In this document: one piece after another, positions 41,039-49,886 of the stretch
Layout of the letters: the number at the start of each line of letters is the position of its first letter
Position numbering within the stretch: position 1 is the stretch's first letter
NCBI RefSeq assembly: GCF_000701265.1
Contig: NZ_KL370759.1
Span: forward strand, 1,167,398 to 1,231,397
Source of the DNA: Legionella wadsworthii DSM 21896 = ATCC 33877
Lineage (GTDB): Bacteria; Pseudomonadota; Gammaproteobacteria; Legionellales; Legionellaceae
DNA length: 64,000 nt
Direction: 5' to 3'
The notes under the pieces: generated by a model
What the model saw: only the letters and a program-made list of their open reading frames with translations
What the model was told of the DNA's origin: nothing
Databases searched by the model: none
Translations under genes and position numbers: made by a program

Positions 41039-42328
41039 ATGGCACACTACAATACACGGTCCGACGCAGCAAGTTTTGGAATACAATCAATTATGCCTTG
41101 GATGGTATGGGGCTTGGGTTGCTTATTTTATTTTTATGAATGCCTTCTGCAGGTGTCTCCGAGTGTCATGAGCAATGAGCTCATGAGGGATTTCTCCGTA
41201 ACAAGCCAAACGCTAGGGATTTTATCCGGAGTTTATTTTTATTCCTATGCAGCCATGCAATTACCTGGTGGCGTCCTCATGGACTATTTTGGCCCCCATA
41301 GATTATTAACATTGGCAACAGTTGTTTGTGCTGTAAGTACGATTGCTTTTGGAATGACGAATAACTTTTTCATGGCTTGCCTTGCCCGTTTGATGATTGG
41401 ATTTGGCTCAGCATTTGCTGCCGTGGGGACTATGAAATTAGCTGCAAATTGGTTTCCCGCCCAACGTTTTGCTTTACTTACTGGGCTGATGGTTACGCTG
41501 GGAATGCTCGGAGCAATAGGTGGAGAAGCGCCTTTAGCTCTATTAATTGAAAAATTTGGTTGGCGTCATAGTATGCTTATAATGGGCAGCATTGGTCTTG
41601 TTCTAGCTGTTTTACTCATTGTCATAGCTAAAGATACACCCAAAAAACATGAATCACATCATCATTCCATTGATGAGGAACCTCTAATACCGAGTTTATT
41701 GACACTTGTAAAAAATAAACAACTTTGGCTAGTAGCTTTCTATGGCGGATTAATGTATATGGCAACTCCTGTTTTTTGTGGTCTCTGGGGTGTACCTTTT
41801 TTGATGAACAAAATGATGATCACGAAAACAACTGCAGCAAATTATATTTCACTAGTATTTATTGGATGGGCGATCGCAAGTCCCTTGTGGGGGATATTCT
41901 CAAATCGTATTGGTTTACGTAAACCGCCGATGTACATAGGGTGTATTGGGGCACTTCTCTGCTCATTATCATTTATATTTCTCCCTATAAATCATGCTAT
42001 TTACATGGAAATCCTTCTATTTTTATTTGGTATTTTTTCTGCCGGGTTTTTACCTGCCTTTACTGTAGCAAAGGAGTTATGTAATAAAAAATATGTGGCA
42101 ACCGGTTTAAGTTTTATGAATATGATGAACATGATAGGGATTGCGATAGCACAACCGCTTATTGGGTATATTCTCGATAAATTATGGACCGGTGAGATGA
42201 ATGGAAATGTTAGGGTTTATCCATTGGAAGCGTACCACACTGGACTTGCTATTCTACCTTTAGGAATGCTCATTGCATTAATTATTTTGCCAAAAATTAA
42301 AGAAACATATTGCCAAAGTGCGCATTAA
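41039..42328 (+). CDS. Major facilitator superfamily transporter
   Basis: It has 429 residues with about 12 membrane helices and the MFS loop 2-3 signature (P-G-G-V-L-M-D-Y-F-G-P-H-R). A His-rich central loop (about 200-213, including E-S-H-H-H-S) separates the halves. Legionella has many MFS carriers, including the Pht family for amino acids and nucleosides, but no residue here fixes the substrate. GGAGA precedes the ATG. It is transcribed alone, with a palindrome upstream. Confidence 0.85.
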   Translation: MAHYNTRSDAASFGIQSIMPWMVWGLGCLFYFYECLLQVSPSVMSNELMRDFSVTSQTLGILSGVYFYSYAAMQLPGGVLMDYFGPHRLLTLATVVCAVSTIAFGMTNNFFMACLARLMIGFGSAFAAVGTMKLAANWFPAQRFALLTGLMVTLGMLGAIGGEAPLALLIEKFGWRHSMLIMGSIGLVLAVLLIVIAKDTPKKHESHHHSIDEEPLIPSLLTLVKNKQLWLVAFYGGLMYMATPVFCGLWGVPFLMNKMMITKTTAANYISLVFIGWAIASPLWGIFSNRIGLRKPPMYIGCIGALLCSLSFIFLPINHAIYMEILLFLFGIFSAGFLPAFTVAKELCNKKYVATGLSFMNMMNMIGIAIAQPLIGYILDKLWTGEMNGNVRVYPLEAYHTGLAILPLGMLIALIILPKIKETYCQSAH

Positions 42329-42448
42329 TGAAATAATACAAAAATTTTCTGGTATAGTGTAATCTGGGTATGCAACACGTATCTTAAATGTCCAATTACG
42401 ATTTGCGCTATGACTTAAGTTCCAACAATTTATTTAAGTAGATTTAAT

Positions 42449-43792
42449 ATGGCTAAAAAATTATACATCAAGACCAATGGCTGCCAAATGAATGAATATG
42501 ATTCAACGAAAATGGCAGAAGTTTTGTTGCAATCACATGGTTTGATCAAAACAGATGTCGTTGAGGAAGCAGATGTTATATTACTCAACACATGTTCGAT
42601 TCGCGAAAAAGCACAAGAAAAGGTCTTTTCCCAGTTAGGGCAATGGCGTGAATATAAGGCGAAAAATCCTCATGTAGTAATTGGTGTTGGGGGTTGTGTG
42701 GCAAGCCAAGAAGGTGAAGACATCATTAAAAGAGCGCCTTTTGTCGATATCGTTTTTGGTCCACAAACCTTACACCGTCTTCCAACCTTACTTAATGAGC
42801 GAATTGAAAAGAAAAAACCTGTTGTGGATATAAGTTTTCCAGAAATCGAGAAATTTGATCATCTACCCGCACCAAGAGCTGAAGGACCAACAGCATTTGT
42901 TTCTATCATGGAGGGTTGTAGCAAATATTGTAGTTTCTGTGTAGTGCCTTATACCCGTGGTACAGAAATTAGCCGCCCTTTTGATGATGTACTTGCTGAA
43001 TGTTACCAATTGGCATTGCAAGGTGTCCGGGAAATTAATTTATTGGGACAAAACGTGAATGATTATCGGGGCGTAATGGAAAATGGCGATATAGCAGACT
43101 TAGCCCTATTAATTCATTATCTCGCAGCAATAGAGGGTATAGGAAGAGTTCGATTTACTACGTCTCACCCCTTGGCATTTTCAGATAATTTAATTAATGC
43201 CTATGCGGAAGTACCTGAGCTGGCAAACCATTTACATCTACCCGTACAAAGTGGTTCCGATCGCATTTTAGGATTAATGAAGCGAGGATATACTGCTCTG
43301 GAATTTAAATCCAAAATTAGAAAATTACGTAAAGTAAGACCAGATATTCGCTTGTCGACGGATATTATTGTCGGATTCCCGGGAGAAACAGACAAAGATT
43401 TCCAGGATACAATGGACTTAGTACATGAAATAGGTTTTGATACATCCTTTAGCTTTATTTACAGTCCCCGACCCGGTACTCCAGCAGCCAATTTGCCAGA
43501 TGACACACCAATGGAAGTAAAAAAACAACGATTGCAGATACTGCAAAACAGGCTATTACTACAGGCTTCCCGCTACAGTCAATCGATGGTTGGAAGTACA
43601 CAGAGAATACTTGTGACCGGTCACTCGAAAAAAGATTCGCAGCAGCTATCCGGTCGTACTGAATGCAATAGAGTAATTAATTTCGATGGACCTGCACATC
43701 AAATCGGACAATTCGTAGATGTACTCATCAGCGATGCATTACCCAACTCATTAAGAGGCCGCCTAGTTACTGTTGAGACCGAAACAATTTGA
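42449..43792 (+). CDS. miaB: tRNA-2-methylthio-N6-dimethylallyladenosine synthase
   Basis: This radical-SAM methylthiotransferase modifies A37 of tRNAs that read UNN codons. The UPF0004 domain uses Cys residues in N-G-C-Q-M-N-E, L-N-T-C-S-I-R and G-G-C-V-A. The SAM cluster is C-S-K-Y-C-S-F-C near residue 157, and a C-terminal TRAM domain is present. Its 447 residues are normal. The stop TGA overlaps the next start (TGATG), so miaB and rluD are coupled. Confidence 0.97.
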   Translation: MAKKLYIKTNGCQMNEYDSTKMAEVLLQSHGLIKTDVVEEADVILLNTCSIREKAQEKVFSQLGQWREYKAKNPHVVIGVGGCVASQEGEDIIKRAPFVDIVFGPQTLHRLPTLLNERIEKKKPVVDISFPEIEKFDHLPAPRAEGPTAFVSIMEGCSKYCSFCVVPYTRGTEISRPFDDVLAECYQLALQGVREINLLGQNVNDYRGVMENGDIADLALLIHYLAAIEGIGRVRFTTSHPLAFSDNLINAYAEVPELANHLHLPVQSGSDRILGLMKRGYTALEFKSKIRKLRKVRPDIRLSTDIIVGFPGETDKDFQDTMDLVHEIGFDTSFSFIYSPRPGTPAANLPDDTPMEVKKQRLQILQNRLLLQASRYSQSMVGSTQRILVTGHSKKDSQQLSGRTECNRVINFDGPAHQIGQFVDVLISDALPNSLRGRLVTVETETI

Positions 43793-44766
43793 TGATAGAA
43801 CAGATACATAAAAAAATAACCGTACCACGCGAGTACCATAATCAACGTATAGATAGCGTGCTCGCCCATTTACTCCCTGAATATTCACGCTCACAAATTA
43901 GCAATTGGATTAAAAGCGGTACTATATTACTCAATCGAAAAACTTGTAAGCCAAAAGACAAGGCCTTAGATGGCGATTTGATTGAGATAGATGTTGATCT
44001 TACTGTGGTGGATAATGACTTTAATCAATGTGCCCCTGAAGAAATCCCTTTAGATATTGTTTTTGAAGATAAAGACATCCTAGTCATTAATAAATCAGCC
44101 AACATGGTAGTTCATCCTGGAGCAGGCAATAGAGAACACACACTGGTCAATGCTTTATTACATCATACACCTACTTTGCATCATTTACCCAGAGCAGGGA
44201 TTATTCATCGTCTCGACAAAGACACAACAGGGTTATTAGTTGTAGCAAAAAACTTACGGGCACATACTTTTTTAACCCGGAAAATGCAGGCTCGCCAAAT
44301 TCACCGTCATTATGTTACTTTAGTTCAGGGGCACATCATTTCAGGTGGCATTATTGATACAGGTTTTGGACGTCATCCACGAAACCGGTTAAAAATGACC
44401 GTCCTGGAGGTAGGAAGACAAGCAATCACCTATTACTCTGTAAAAAAACAATATCAAGATTTTACTTTATTGGATGTTCAATTAATGACTGGAAGAACGC
44501 ATCAAATTAGAGTTCATCTAGCATACATTAATCATCCTGTATTTGGAGATCCGCTTTATGGTGGGCGTATGAGATTTCCAGCTCATGCTAACGAGCAATT
44601 ACGTATTCTAATTCAAAATTTTAAAAGACAAGCATTGCATGCATGCACGCTCACTTTAGAACATCCCCAAACAAAGAAGGAGTTGACATTTAGGGCGCCC
44701 TTACCTGATGATTTCAACCTTCTTCTTAACACACTGGATGCGCATTATGAAGACCTTTCTAGCTAA
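43792..44766 (+). CDS. rluD: 23S rRNA pseudouridine(1911/1915/1917) synthase
   Basis: It has an N-terminal S4 domain (about 14-75, R-S-Q-I-S-N-W-I-K-S-G) followed by the RluA-type catalytic domain with G-I-I-H-R-L-D-K-D-T-T-G (Asp nucleophile) and T-G-R-T-H-Q-I-R-V-H. The ATG at 43792 shares one base with the miaB stop. The end overlaps pgeF by 20 bases. Its 324 residues match E. coli RluD, and the rluD-pgeF pairing is widely conserved. Confidence 0.96.
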   Translation: MIEQIHKKITVPREYHNQRIDSVLAHLLPEYSRSQISNWIKSGTILLNRKTCKPKDKALDGDLIEIDVDLTVVDNDFNQCAPEEIPLDIVFEDKDILVINKSANMVVHPGAGNREHTLVNALLHHTPTLHHLPRAGIIHRLDKDTTGLLVVAKNLRAHTFLTRKMQARQIHRHYVTLVQGHIISGGIIDTGFGRHPRNRLKMTVLEVGRQAITYYSVKKQYQDFTLLDVQLMTGRTHQIRVHLAYINHPVFGDPLYGGRMRFPAHANEQLRILIQNFKRQALHACTLTLEHPQTKKELTFRAPLPDDFNLLLNTLDAHYEDLSS

Positions 44767-45484
44767 TTGGCCCGCGCCAAAAAATATTACAGCCCTAAGT
44801 ACCTCTCGGCTATCAGGATTTAGCCAAGCGCCATATGATAGCAATAATATGGGTCTTGGTGTCGGAGACAATGAAGCGCACGTACTAAAAAATAGACAAC
44901 AGCTTGTTGAGGTATTACAACTCCCCGGTGAGCCACAGTGGTTACACCAAACGCATAATACTTATTGCGTCATTGCTGAAGAAGACCCAAACAGAAATGC
45001 TGATGCCGCCATAACCCGTTCCCCGAATCATCCATTAGTGATTCTTACTGCTGACTGTTTGCCAATCATGCTGTGCAACGAGAAAGGTACAGAAGTAGCA
45101 GCAATACATGCTGGATGGAAAGGACTGGTTCGTGGTATCATTGAAAATACTCTTGACAAAATGGTGAGTCCGGAATCAGAGATTTTAGCCTGGATAGGTC
45201 CGTCAATTTGTCAAAAGTGCTATGAAGTCGGTGAAGAGGTATACCAAACATTTACCCATACATACCCCATGAGCAGACAGGCATTTCTACCTGTTCATGG
45301 AAAATGGCTGGCTAACTTACCTCTCATTGCTGAAATTATTCTGAACTCAAAAGGGATTAAAGGAGTTTATCAGTCTGAATTATGCACTTTTGAGTTAAAA
45401 AATGAGTTGTATTCCTATCGAAGAACATCACAAACAGGTAGAATAGCTACCTTAATCTGGTTTAATGATCAACCTCAGGACTAA
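44747..45484 (+). CDS. pgeF: Peptidoglycan editing factor PgeF (YfiH, multicopper-oxidase-like fold)
   Basis: It has 245 residues from the ATG at 44747; the frame upstream of this lies inside rluD. Conserved motifs are N-M-G-L-G-V-G-D, Q-T-H (zinc His), T-A-D-C-L-P-I and A-I-H-A-G-W-K-G. E. coli YfiH removes wrongly added L-Ser from UDP-MurNAc-L-Ser; older annotations call it a polyphenol oxidase. It overlaps rluD and is followed five bases later by degQ. Confidence 0.95.
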   Translation: MKTFLANWPAPKNITALSTSRLSGFSQAPYDSNNMGLGVGDNEAHVLKNRQQLVEVLQLPGEPQWLHQTHNTYCVIAEEDPNRNADAAITRSPNHPLVILTADCLPIMLCNEKGTEVAAIHAGWKGLVRGIIENTLDKMVSPESEILAWIGPSICQKCYEVGEEVYQTFTHTYPMSRQAFLPVHGKWLANLPLIAEIILNSKGIKGVYQSELCTFELKNELYSYRRTSQTGRIATLIWFNDQPQD

Positions 45485-45489
45485 ATAAG

Positions 45490-46878
45490 ATGATAAAACA
45501 TATCAAATTCATTCTAAGTACCCTGCTACTCATATCTGCCTCATTATCATATGCGGCTGATGAAGCAGCACCTACACCCATGCCCAGTTTGGCTCCTGCA
45601 TTAAAAAACATTATGCCTGCAATAGTCAATGTTGCGGTACAAGGTTATTTGCCACCCAATGGGAAAAAATCCGGCAAGCCTGGTGATGAAGAAGCCCAGA
45701 ACAACAGACAGCCGCAACAAATAGCTCCAGAAAAAGGACGTAAATTTGAAAGCATTGGTTCTGGCGTTATTGTCGATGCAAAAAATGGGATTATTATTAC
45801 GAATGATCATGTCATTCGCAACGCCAGCCTTGTTACCATTACGTTACAGGATGGCCGACGTTTGAAAGCGAAGCTAATAGGTAGTGATAGCGAAACTGAT
45901 TTGGCTATATTAAAAATTAATGCCACAAATTTAAAGTCATTACCTATAGGTGATTCTGATCAACTGCAAGTGGGTGATTTTGTGGTAGCGATTGGTAACC
46001 CTTTTGGATTAAATAGTTTTGGTAATAGCCAATCTGCTACATTTGGTATCATTAGCGCTTTAAAACGCAGTGATTTGAACATTGAAGGTGTAGAAAACTT
46101 TATTCAGACAGATGCTGCAATTAATCCGGGTAACTCTGGTGGTGCATTAGTCAATACAAAAGGCGAATTAATCGGTATTAATACAGCAATTCTTTCTCCT
46201 TATGGTGGCAATGTTGGAATCGGATTTGCAATCCCTATTAATATGGCAAAAGATGTTGCGCAACAAATTATCAAATTTGGATCAATACATCGCGGTTTAA
46301 TGGGAATCTATGTGCAACATTTAACTCCAGAACTTGCCCATTCATTAGGCTATGCTGAAGATTTCCAAGGCGCATTGGTTTCCCAAGTGAATCCCAACTC
46401 CCCTGCTGAACGTGCGGGTTTGAAATCAGGTGATATCATAACCCAAATCAATAATACAAAAATTACACAGGCAACTCAGGTAAAAACCACTATAAGCCTA
46501 TTACGTGTTGGCTCGAATGTTAAAATGGTGGTTCAACGCGATGGCAAAACGATCAACCTGGACGCAGTGGTCACCGACATTAAGTCACACGAGCAAAAAC
46601 TTCAATCAGAAAATCCTTTCCTTTATGGCTTGGCATTGAGAAATTTTGAGCAAGAAACACCACCTCATGGAAATGTAATTGGTGTACAAGTAGTTGGTGC
46701 ATCAGAAGCAAGTGCAGGATGGCGTGCCGGTTTAAGACCAGGTGATATTATTATCTCTGCAAATAAAGCTCCAGTTAAAGATGTTAAATCTTTACAGCAA
46801 TTAGCGCTTCAGAAAAAGCAAGAATTATTAGTCCAAATTTTACGTGGACCTGGTGCAATGTATTTATTAATTATCTAA
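45490..46878 (+). CDS. degQ: Periplasmic serine protease DegP/DegQ (HtrA family)
   Basis: It has a signal peptide (about 1-22, ending S-Y-A-A-D) and a trypsin-like domain with complete triad H107 (T-N-D-H-V-I), D137 (E-T-D-L-A-I) and S216 (N-P-G-N-S-G-G-A), then two PDZ domains (from about 275 and 380). Its 462 residues are nearer DegQ (455) than DegP (474), but the subtype is not certain. It degrades or refolds damaged envelope proteins. It is the last gene of miaB-rluD-pgeF-degQ. Confidence 0.95.
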   Translation: MIKHIKFILSTLLLISASLSYAADEAAPTPMPSLAPALKNIMPAIVNVAVQGYLPPNGKKSGKPGDEEAQNNRQPQQIAPEKGRKFESIGSGVIVDAKNGIIITNDHVIRNASLVTITLQDGRRLKAKLIGSDSETDLAILKINATNLKSLPIGDSDQLQVGDFVVAIGNPFGLNSFGNSQSATFGIISALKRSDLNIEGVENFIQTDAAINPGNSGGALVNTKGELIGINTAILSPYGGNVGIGFAIPINMAKDVAQQIIKFGSIHRGLMGIYVQHLTPELAHSLGYAEDFQGALVSQVNPNSPAERAGLKSGDIITQINNTKITQATQVKTTISLLRVGSNVKMVVQRDGKTINLDAVVTDIKSHEQKLQSENPFLYGLALRNFEQETPPHGNVIGVQVVGASEASAGWRAGLRPGDIIISANKAPVKDVKSLQQLALQKKQELLVQILRGPGAMYLLII

Positions 46879-46912
46879 TTCGAGTCAGTCACTACACTTA
46901 TTCAAGTTTTTG

Positions 46913-46978
46913 GCCTAGGTGTAGCGAAGCAAACATACCTGAGTTTTACTGAGGGTCTTGCTTCGCTGTATTCTAGGC
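46913..46978 (+). repeat. Imperfect REP-like inverted repeat after degQ
   Basis: Left arm GCCTAGGTGTAGCGAAGCAA (46913-46932) pairs imperfectly with the right arm at 46958-46978. The GCCT and AGCGAAGC core is shared with the perfect repeat at 24704-24779. A TTTATTTTTTG tract follows directly, so this copy may also terminate the degQ transcript. Confidence 0.6.
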
Positions 46979-47071
46979 TTTATTTTTTGTATCACTAAGC
47001 ATTGTTGAATATCTACGAGGGTATTCAAAATGTGTTTTAAAAAGAAAAAGTTTAAAAAAATATGACAAGTA

Positions 47072-47100
47072 CTTGACATATTTTCATTAAAAAGACAAAA
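47072..47100 (+). promoter_or_regulatory. Promoter of the tRNA-Met gene
   Basis: A consensus TTGACA at 47072-47077 and a weak CAAAAT -10 at 47095-47100 are 17 bases apart. Transcription would begin a few bases before the tRNA at 47114. Confidence 0.5.
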
Positions 47101-47113
47101 TCACGCATCTTTT

Positions 47114-47190
47114 GGCTATGTAGCTCAGCCGGTTAGAGCGCGGCACTCATAATGCTGAGGTCGGTGGTTCGAGTCCACCCATAGCCACCA
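47114..47190 (+). tRNA. tRNA-Met (CAT), elongator
   Basis: A 77-base cloverleaf with encoded CCA. Acceptor arms GGCTATG and CATAGCC pair fully, the D-arm AGCTC/GAGC and T-loop TTCGAGT are standard, and the anticodon is CAT. The sequence closely parallels E. coli elongator metT (G1-C72 pair, so not initiator). tRNA-Ile2 also has a CAT gene anticodon, but the stem sequences fit Met better. Confidence 0.93.
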
Positions 47191-47213
47191 TAACTTCCAT
47201 AATATATGATAAT

Positions 47214-47236
47214 AATTCAAAGAAAAAATTTGAATT
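47214..47236 (+). terminator. Weak AT-rich hairpin after tRNA-Met
   Basis: AATTCAAA and TTTGAATT form an 8-bp stem with a 7-base loop 24 bases after the tRNA. There is no good T-run, so termination here is uncertain. Confidence 0.3.
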
Positions 47237-47300
47237 TAGTTTCAATGTTTCATATAAATAAATAAGCCTCAAATTTTTCACTCTCATTGAGGAGGCTGTC

Positions 47301-47834
47301 ATGAACCAGATCGAATCATTACATTTTAAAATTTTGGATGAAACTGATCTTATCCTCCTATATCAATGGTTTGAAGAACCTACTATTAATCAATGGTATG
47401 CGAAAGGTAGATCTTGGTCGTTTGAAAATATAAAGAAAAAGTACCTACCCCGAATTTTAGGTAAAGAAAAAATTCCAAGCTTTATTATTTACATTGAAGA
47501 TATTCCTCTGGGATATATCCCATATTATTCATTGAGCGATTATTTTCCTGAAGGAATAATGCACAGTAATCATTTTCTATTCCATTTGTATCGACCCGAT
47601 GAATTGGTAGGCATTGATTTGTTCATAGCATTCAAGGACAAACGCGGTAAAGGATTGGGTGTACACATATTAAATAATTTTCTGCGAAAATTACCCAGTA
47701 ACATTCATGCCGTTATTTTGGATCCGGAAAGTCATAATCAGCCAGCAATCTGCTGCTATGAAAAGGCAGGATTCAAATGTACTGATTATAGTGAAGATGA
47801 AACCCATGTCCTCTTAATTAAAACCTTACAATGA
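47301..47834 (+). CDS. GNAT acetyltransferase, AAC(6')-I-like
   Basis: It has 177 residues. The order of motifs follows aminoglycoside 6'-N-acetyltransferases of the AAC(6')-Ib/RimJ-like group: N-terminal Y-Q-W-F-E-E-P, central G-Y-I-P-Y-Y, D-L-F-I-A-F then the acetyl-CoA loop R-G-K-G-L-G, and D-P-E-S-H-N-Q-P-A-I-x-C-Y-E-K-A-G-F. A strong GAGGAGG site precedes the ATG. It is 12 bases upstream of a kinase-GNAT fusion gene. Aminoglycoside acetylation is plausible, but a different amine substrate (siderophore or tRNA-related) is possible. Confidence 0.83.
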   Translation: MNQIESLHFKILDETDLILLYQWFEEPTINQWYAKGRSWSFENIKKKYLPRILGKEKIPSFIIYIEDIPLGYIPYYSLSDYFPEGIMHSNHFLFHLYRPDELVGIDLFIAFKDKRGKGLGVHILNNFLRKLPSNIHAVILDPESHNQPAICCYEKAGFKCTDYSEDETHVLLIKTLQ

Positions 47835-47846
47835 CCGGCTTAGCAA

Positions 47847-49568
47847 ATGTTTGCACCAATGCAAAACCTCGATCAAGATATTTTAAATAAAGCCAAACAG
47901 ATACTTGAGTATCATTTCGAGGCCAATATTGAAATCAGCTCAGTTTACTTTTTAAGTGAAGCAGAGCGACGTAATCTTATCGCAAGGCTATTTATAGAAA
48001 GCAAAACCAAGGGTATTCCAAAAAGCATCATTCTGAAACAATCCTTACGAGAACAATCCGATGAAGATGACCGCGAAGCTTTTTCACGTTTTGCCCGTGA
48101 TTGGGCAGGTCTTGAGTTTGCAAATCAAATTCATCAAAGCATACATAATGTGCCTCGTTTTTATGGGGGGAACAAACAGTGTCGGTTTATTCTTATAGAA
48201 GATTTGGGAGCCCATCATGTAAGTTTAGTAGACTCTTTAACCCTTCCTTATCAAGAAAAAGCAATTCAGGCTTTCACTCGCTTTATGAAATCATTAGGCA
48301 GTTTCCATGCAGCAAGTTATGGTAAAACTGAAATGTATGGAGCCTTATTAAAGAAAATTCATGAACCTTGGGAGGAATTGAACGATGATTTTGAAACTCT
48401 TAGACCTAAATTAATTGAAAAGCTGCATCTTATAGGTCATCTCTTGAACATTCCTCTCACTGAGGAATGCATTCAGGAAGTAAATGAACTCTTTGATTCA
48501 TTAATAAAACCGGGAGAATTTACAGTTCTTACGCATGGTGATATTTGCCCAGATAATGTTTTCGATCATGAGAAATCGCAGGATTTGCAGCTGATTGATT
48601 TTGAATGGGCAAATATACGCAATGCTTTATTAGATGGTACTTATCTCAGAATGTGTATGCCTACTTGTTGGTGTGCGAAAGCGATTCCTGAAGATATCAT
48701 AGTTCATCTCGAAACCATTTACAGGAAAGAACTCAAAAAATCTATCCCAGCTGCCGCAGATGATTTAGCCTATTCCAAAGCCTATACTGAAGCCTGCGGC
48801 TTTTGGATATTGCAACAAACACTCCCCTTCCTGGAATCTACTTTAGAAAAAGATAGAGTCGGCCCTTCGGGCCCGGTACCCGAAAATTCATTATGGAATA
48901 CAGGTGAAAATTGGGTGAGACCTAGGGTCCTGTCTCGGTTACAAGCCTTTATTCACATTGGCTACTCAAATAATCTATTACCTCACTTGAGACTCATGGC
49001 AGAAAATATTCTTCTTCAAATTAAAAAGATTTGGGGAGATGTAAATCACCTGGAGTTTTATCCGGCTTTTTTCACATCCAATAAAACATTTTATATCCGA
49101 TCTTTTGAGTTCGGGGATGAGACAGAAATTTATCAATTATTTTATGATACGGTACATTTTATTAATTGCAACGATTATACAAAAGAACAACTTGATGCAT
49201 GGGCACCTGCAAAACCCAATTTGGCAGAATGGCGTGAATCATTATCAAGAAACTATTCTTTTGTCGCCATTGATAAAAAAAGTGGAAAAATCATCGGATT
49301 TTCCGACCTGGATAAAAAAGGTTATTTAAATCGAGGTTATGTTCACAAAGATTTTCAAAGAAAAGGAGTAGGCATTGCCTTATTAGAAGTGCGGGAACAA
49401 ATTGCCATTTCATTAGGGATTCATCAACTTTTTTCAGATGTCAGCATTACAGCGAAATCTTTCTATGAGCATTGTGGGTATATTATAGAAGAGAAGCAAA
49501 TTAAAGAATTAAATGGCCTTTCATTGATAAACTATCGAATGAAAAAAAACTTAACCTACTCGAAATAG
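47847..49568 (+). CDS. Bifunctional APH/choline-kinase-like phosphotransferase fused to a GNAT acetyltransferase
   Basis: It has 573 residues in two domains. The first (about 10-390) is an aminoglycoside phosphotransferase-type kinase: I-L-K near residue 63, F-I-L-I-E-D-L-G hinge (about 114-121), catalytic T-H-G-D-I-C-P-D-N (229-237) and metal Asp in L-I-D-F-E-W (249-254). The second (about 412-570) is GNAT: I-R-S-F start, D-Y-T-K-E-Q-L-D-A-W-A-P, and acetyl-CoA loop Q-R-K-G-V-G (504-509). Both active sites look intact. The kinase-first order is the opposite of AAC(6')-APH(2''). It starts 12 bases after the AAC(6')-like gene; the start (47847 or the Met at 47859) lacks a clear ribosome-binding site. 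Confidence 0.85.
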   Translation: MFAPMQNLDQDILNKAKQILEYHFEANIEISSVYFLSEAERRNLIARLFIESKTKGIPKSIILKQSLREQSDEDDREAFSRFARDWAGLEFANQIHQSIHNVPRFYGGNKQCRFILIEDLGAHHVSLVDSLTLPYQEKAIQAFTRFMKSLGSFHAASYGKTEMYGALLKKIHEPWEELNDDFETLRPKLIEKLHLIGHLLNIPLTEECIQEVNELFDSLIKPGEFTVLTHGDICPDNVFDHEKSQDLQLIDFEWANIRNALLDGTYLRMCMPTCWCAKAIPEDIIVHLETIYRKELKKSIPAAADDLAYSKAYTEACGFWILQQTLPFLESTLEKDRVGPSGPVPENSLWNTGENWVRPRVLSRLQAFIHIGYSNNLLPHLRLMAENILLQIKKIWGDVNHLEFYPAFFTSNKTFYIRSFEFGDETEIYQLFYDTVHFINCNDYTKEQLDAWAPAKPNLAEWRESLSRNYSFVAIDKKSGKIIGFSDLDKKGYLNRGYVHKDFQRKGVGIALLEVREQIAISLGIHQLFSDVSITAKSFYEHCGYIIEEKQIKELNGLSLINYRMKKNLTYSK

Positions 49569-49886
49569 ATTGCAATACCTAATTATACATTTTAAAGAGT
49601 ACTTAGAAGTCTCAATCTTCAAATACCTCCATCCTTATCCCATCTCTTTTGATCCCTATATAAATACTCATAAAATCTAATATTTTTTTCCGAATTGTCT
49701 ATAATTTAGACTAATAGTCATATAAAAGACCTCATGTAGATTGTTTTTCTGAGAAAATTGCTTCTTTTAACGAATACCAAATAGGAGATATGTGAACTTT
49801 CATTATGTTAAAAAGTTAATTTAAAGGACTATTCCATTCGCAATTTTTAATGGAATGAGATTTTGTTTTGTAGTGAGAAAAGAATT
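49569..49886. other. AT-rich intergenic stretch, nothing identified
   Basis: No coding frame, RNA fold or long repeat is evident. It should contain the promoter of the gene at 49887, but no convincing pair of hexamers stands out. A purine-rich GAGAAAAGA just before the ATG at 49887 is a plausible ribosome-binding site. Confidence 0.4.
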
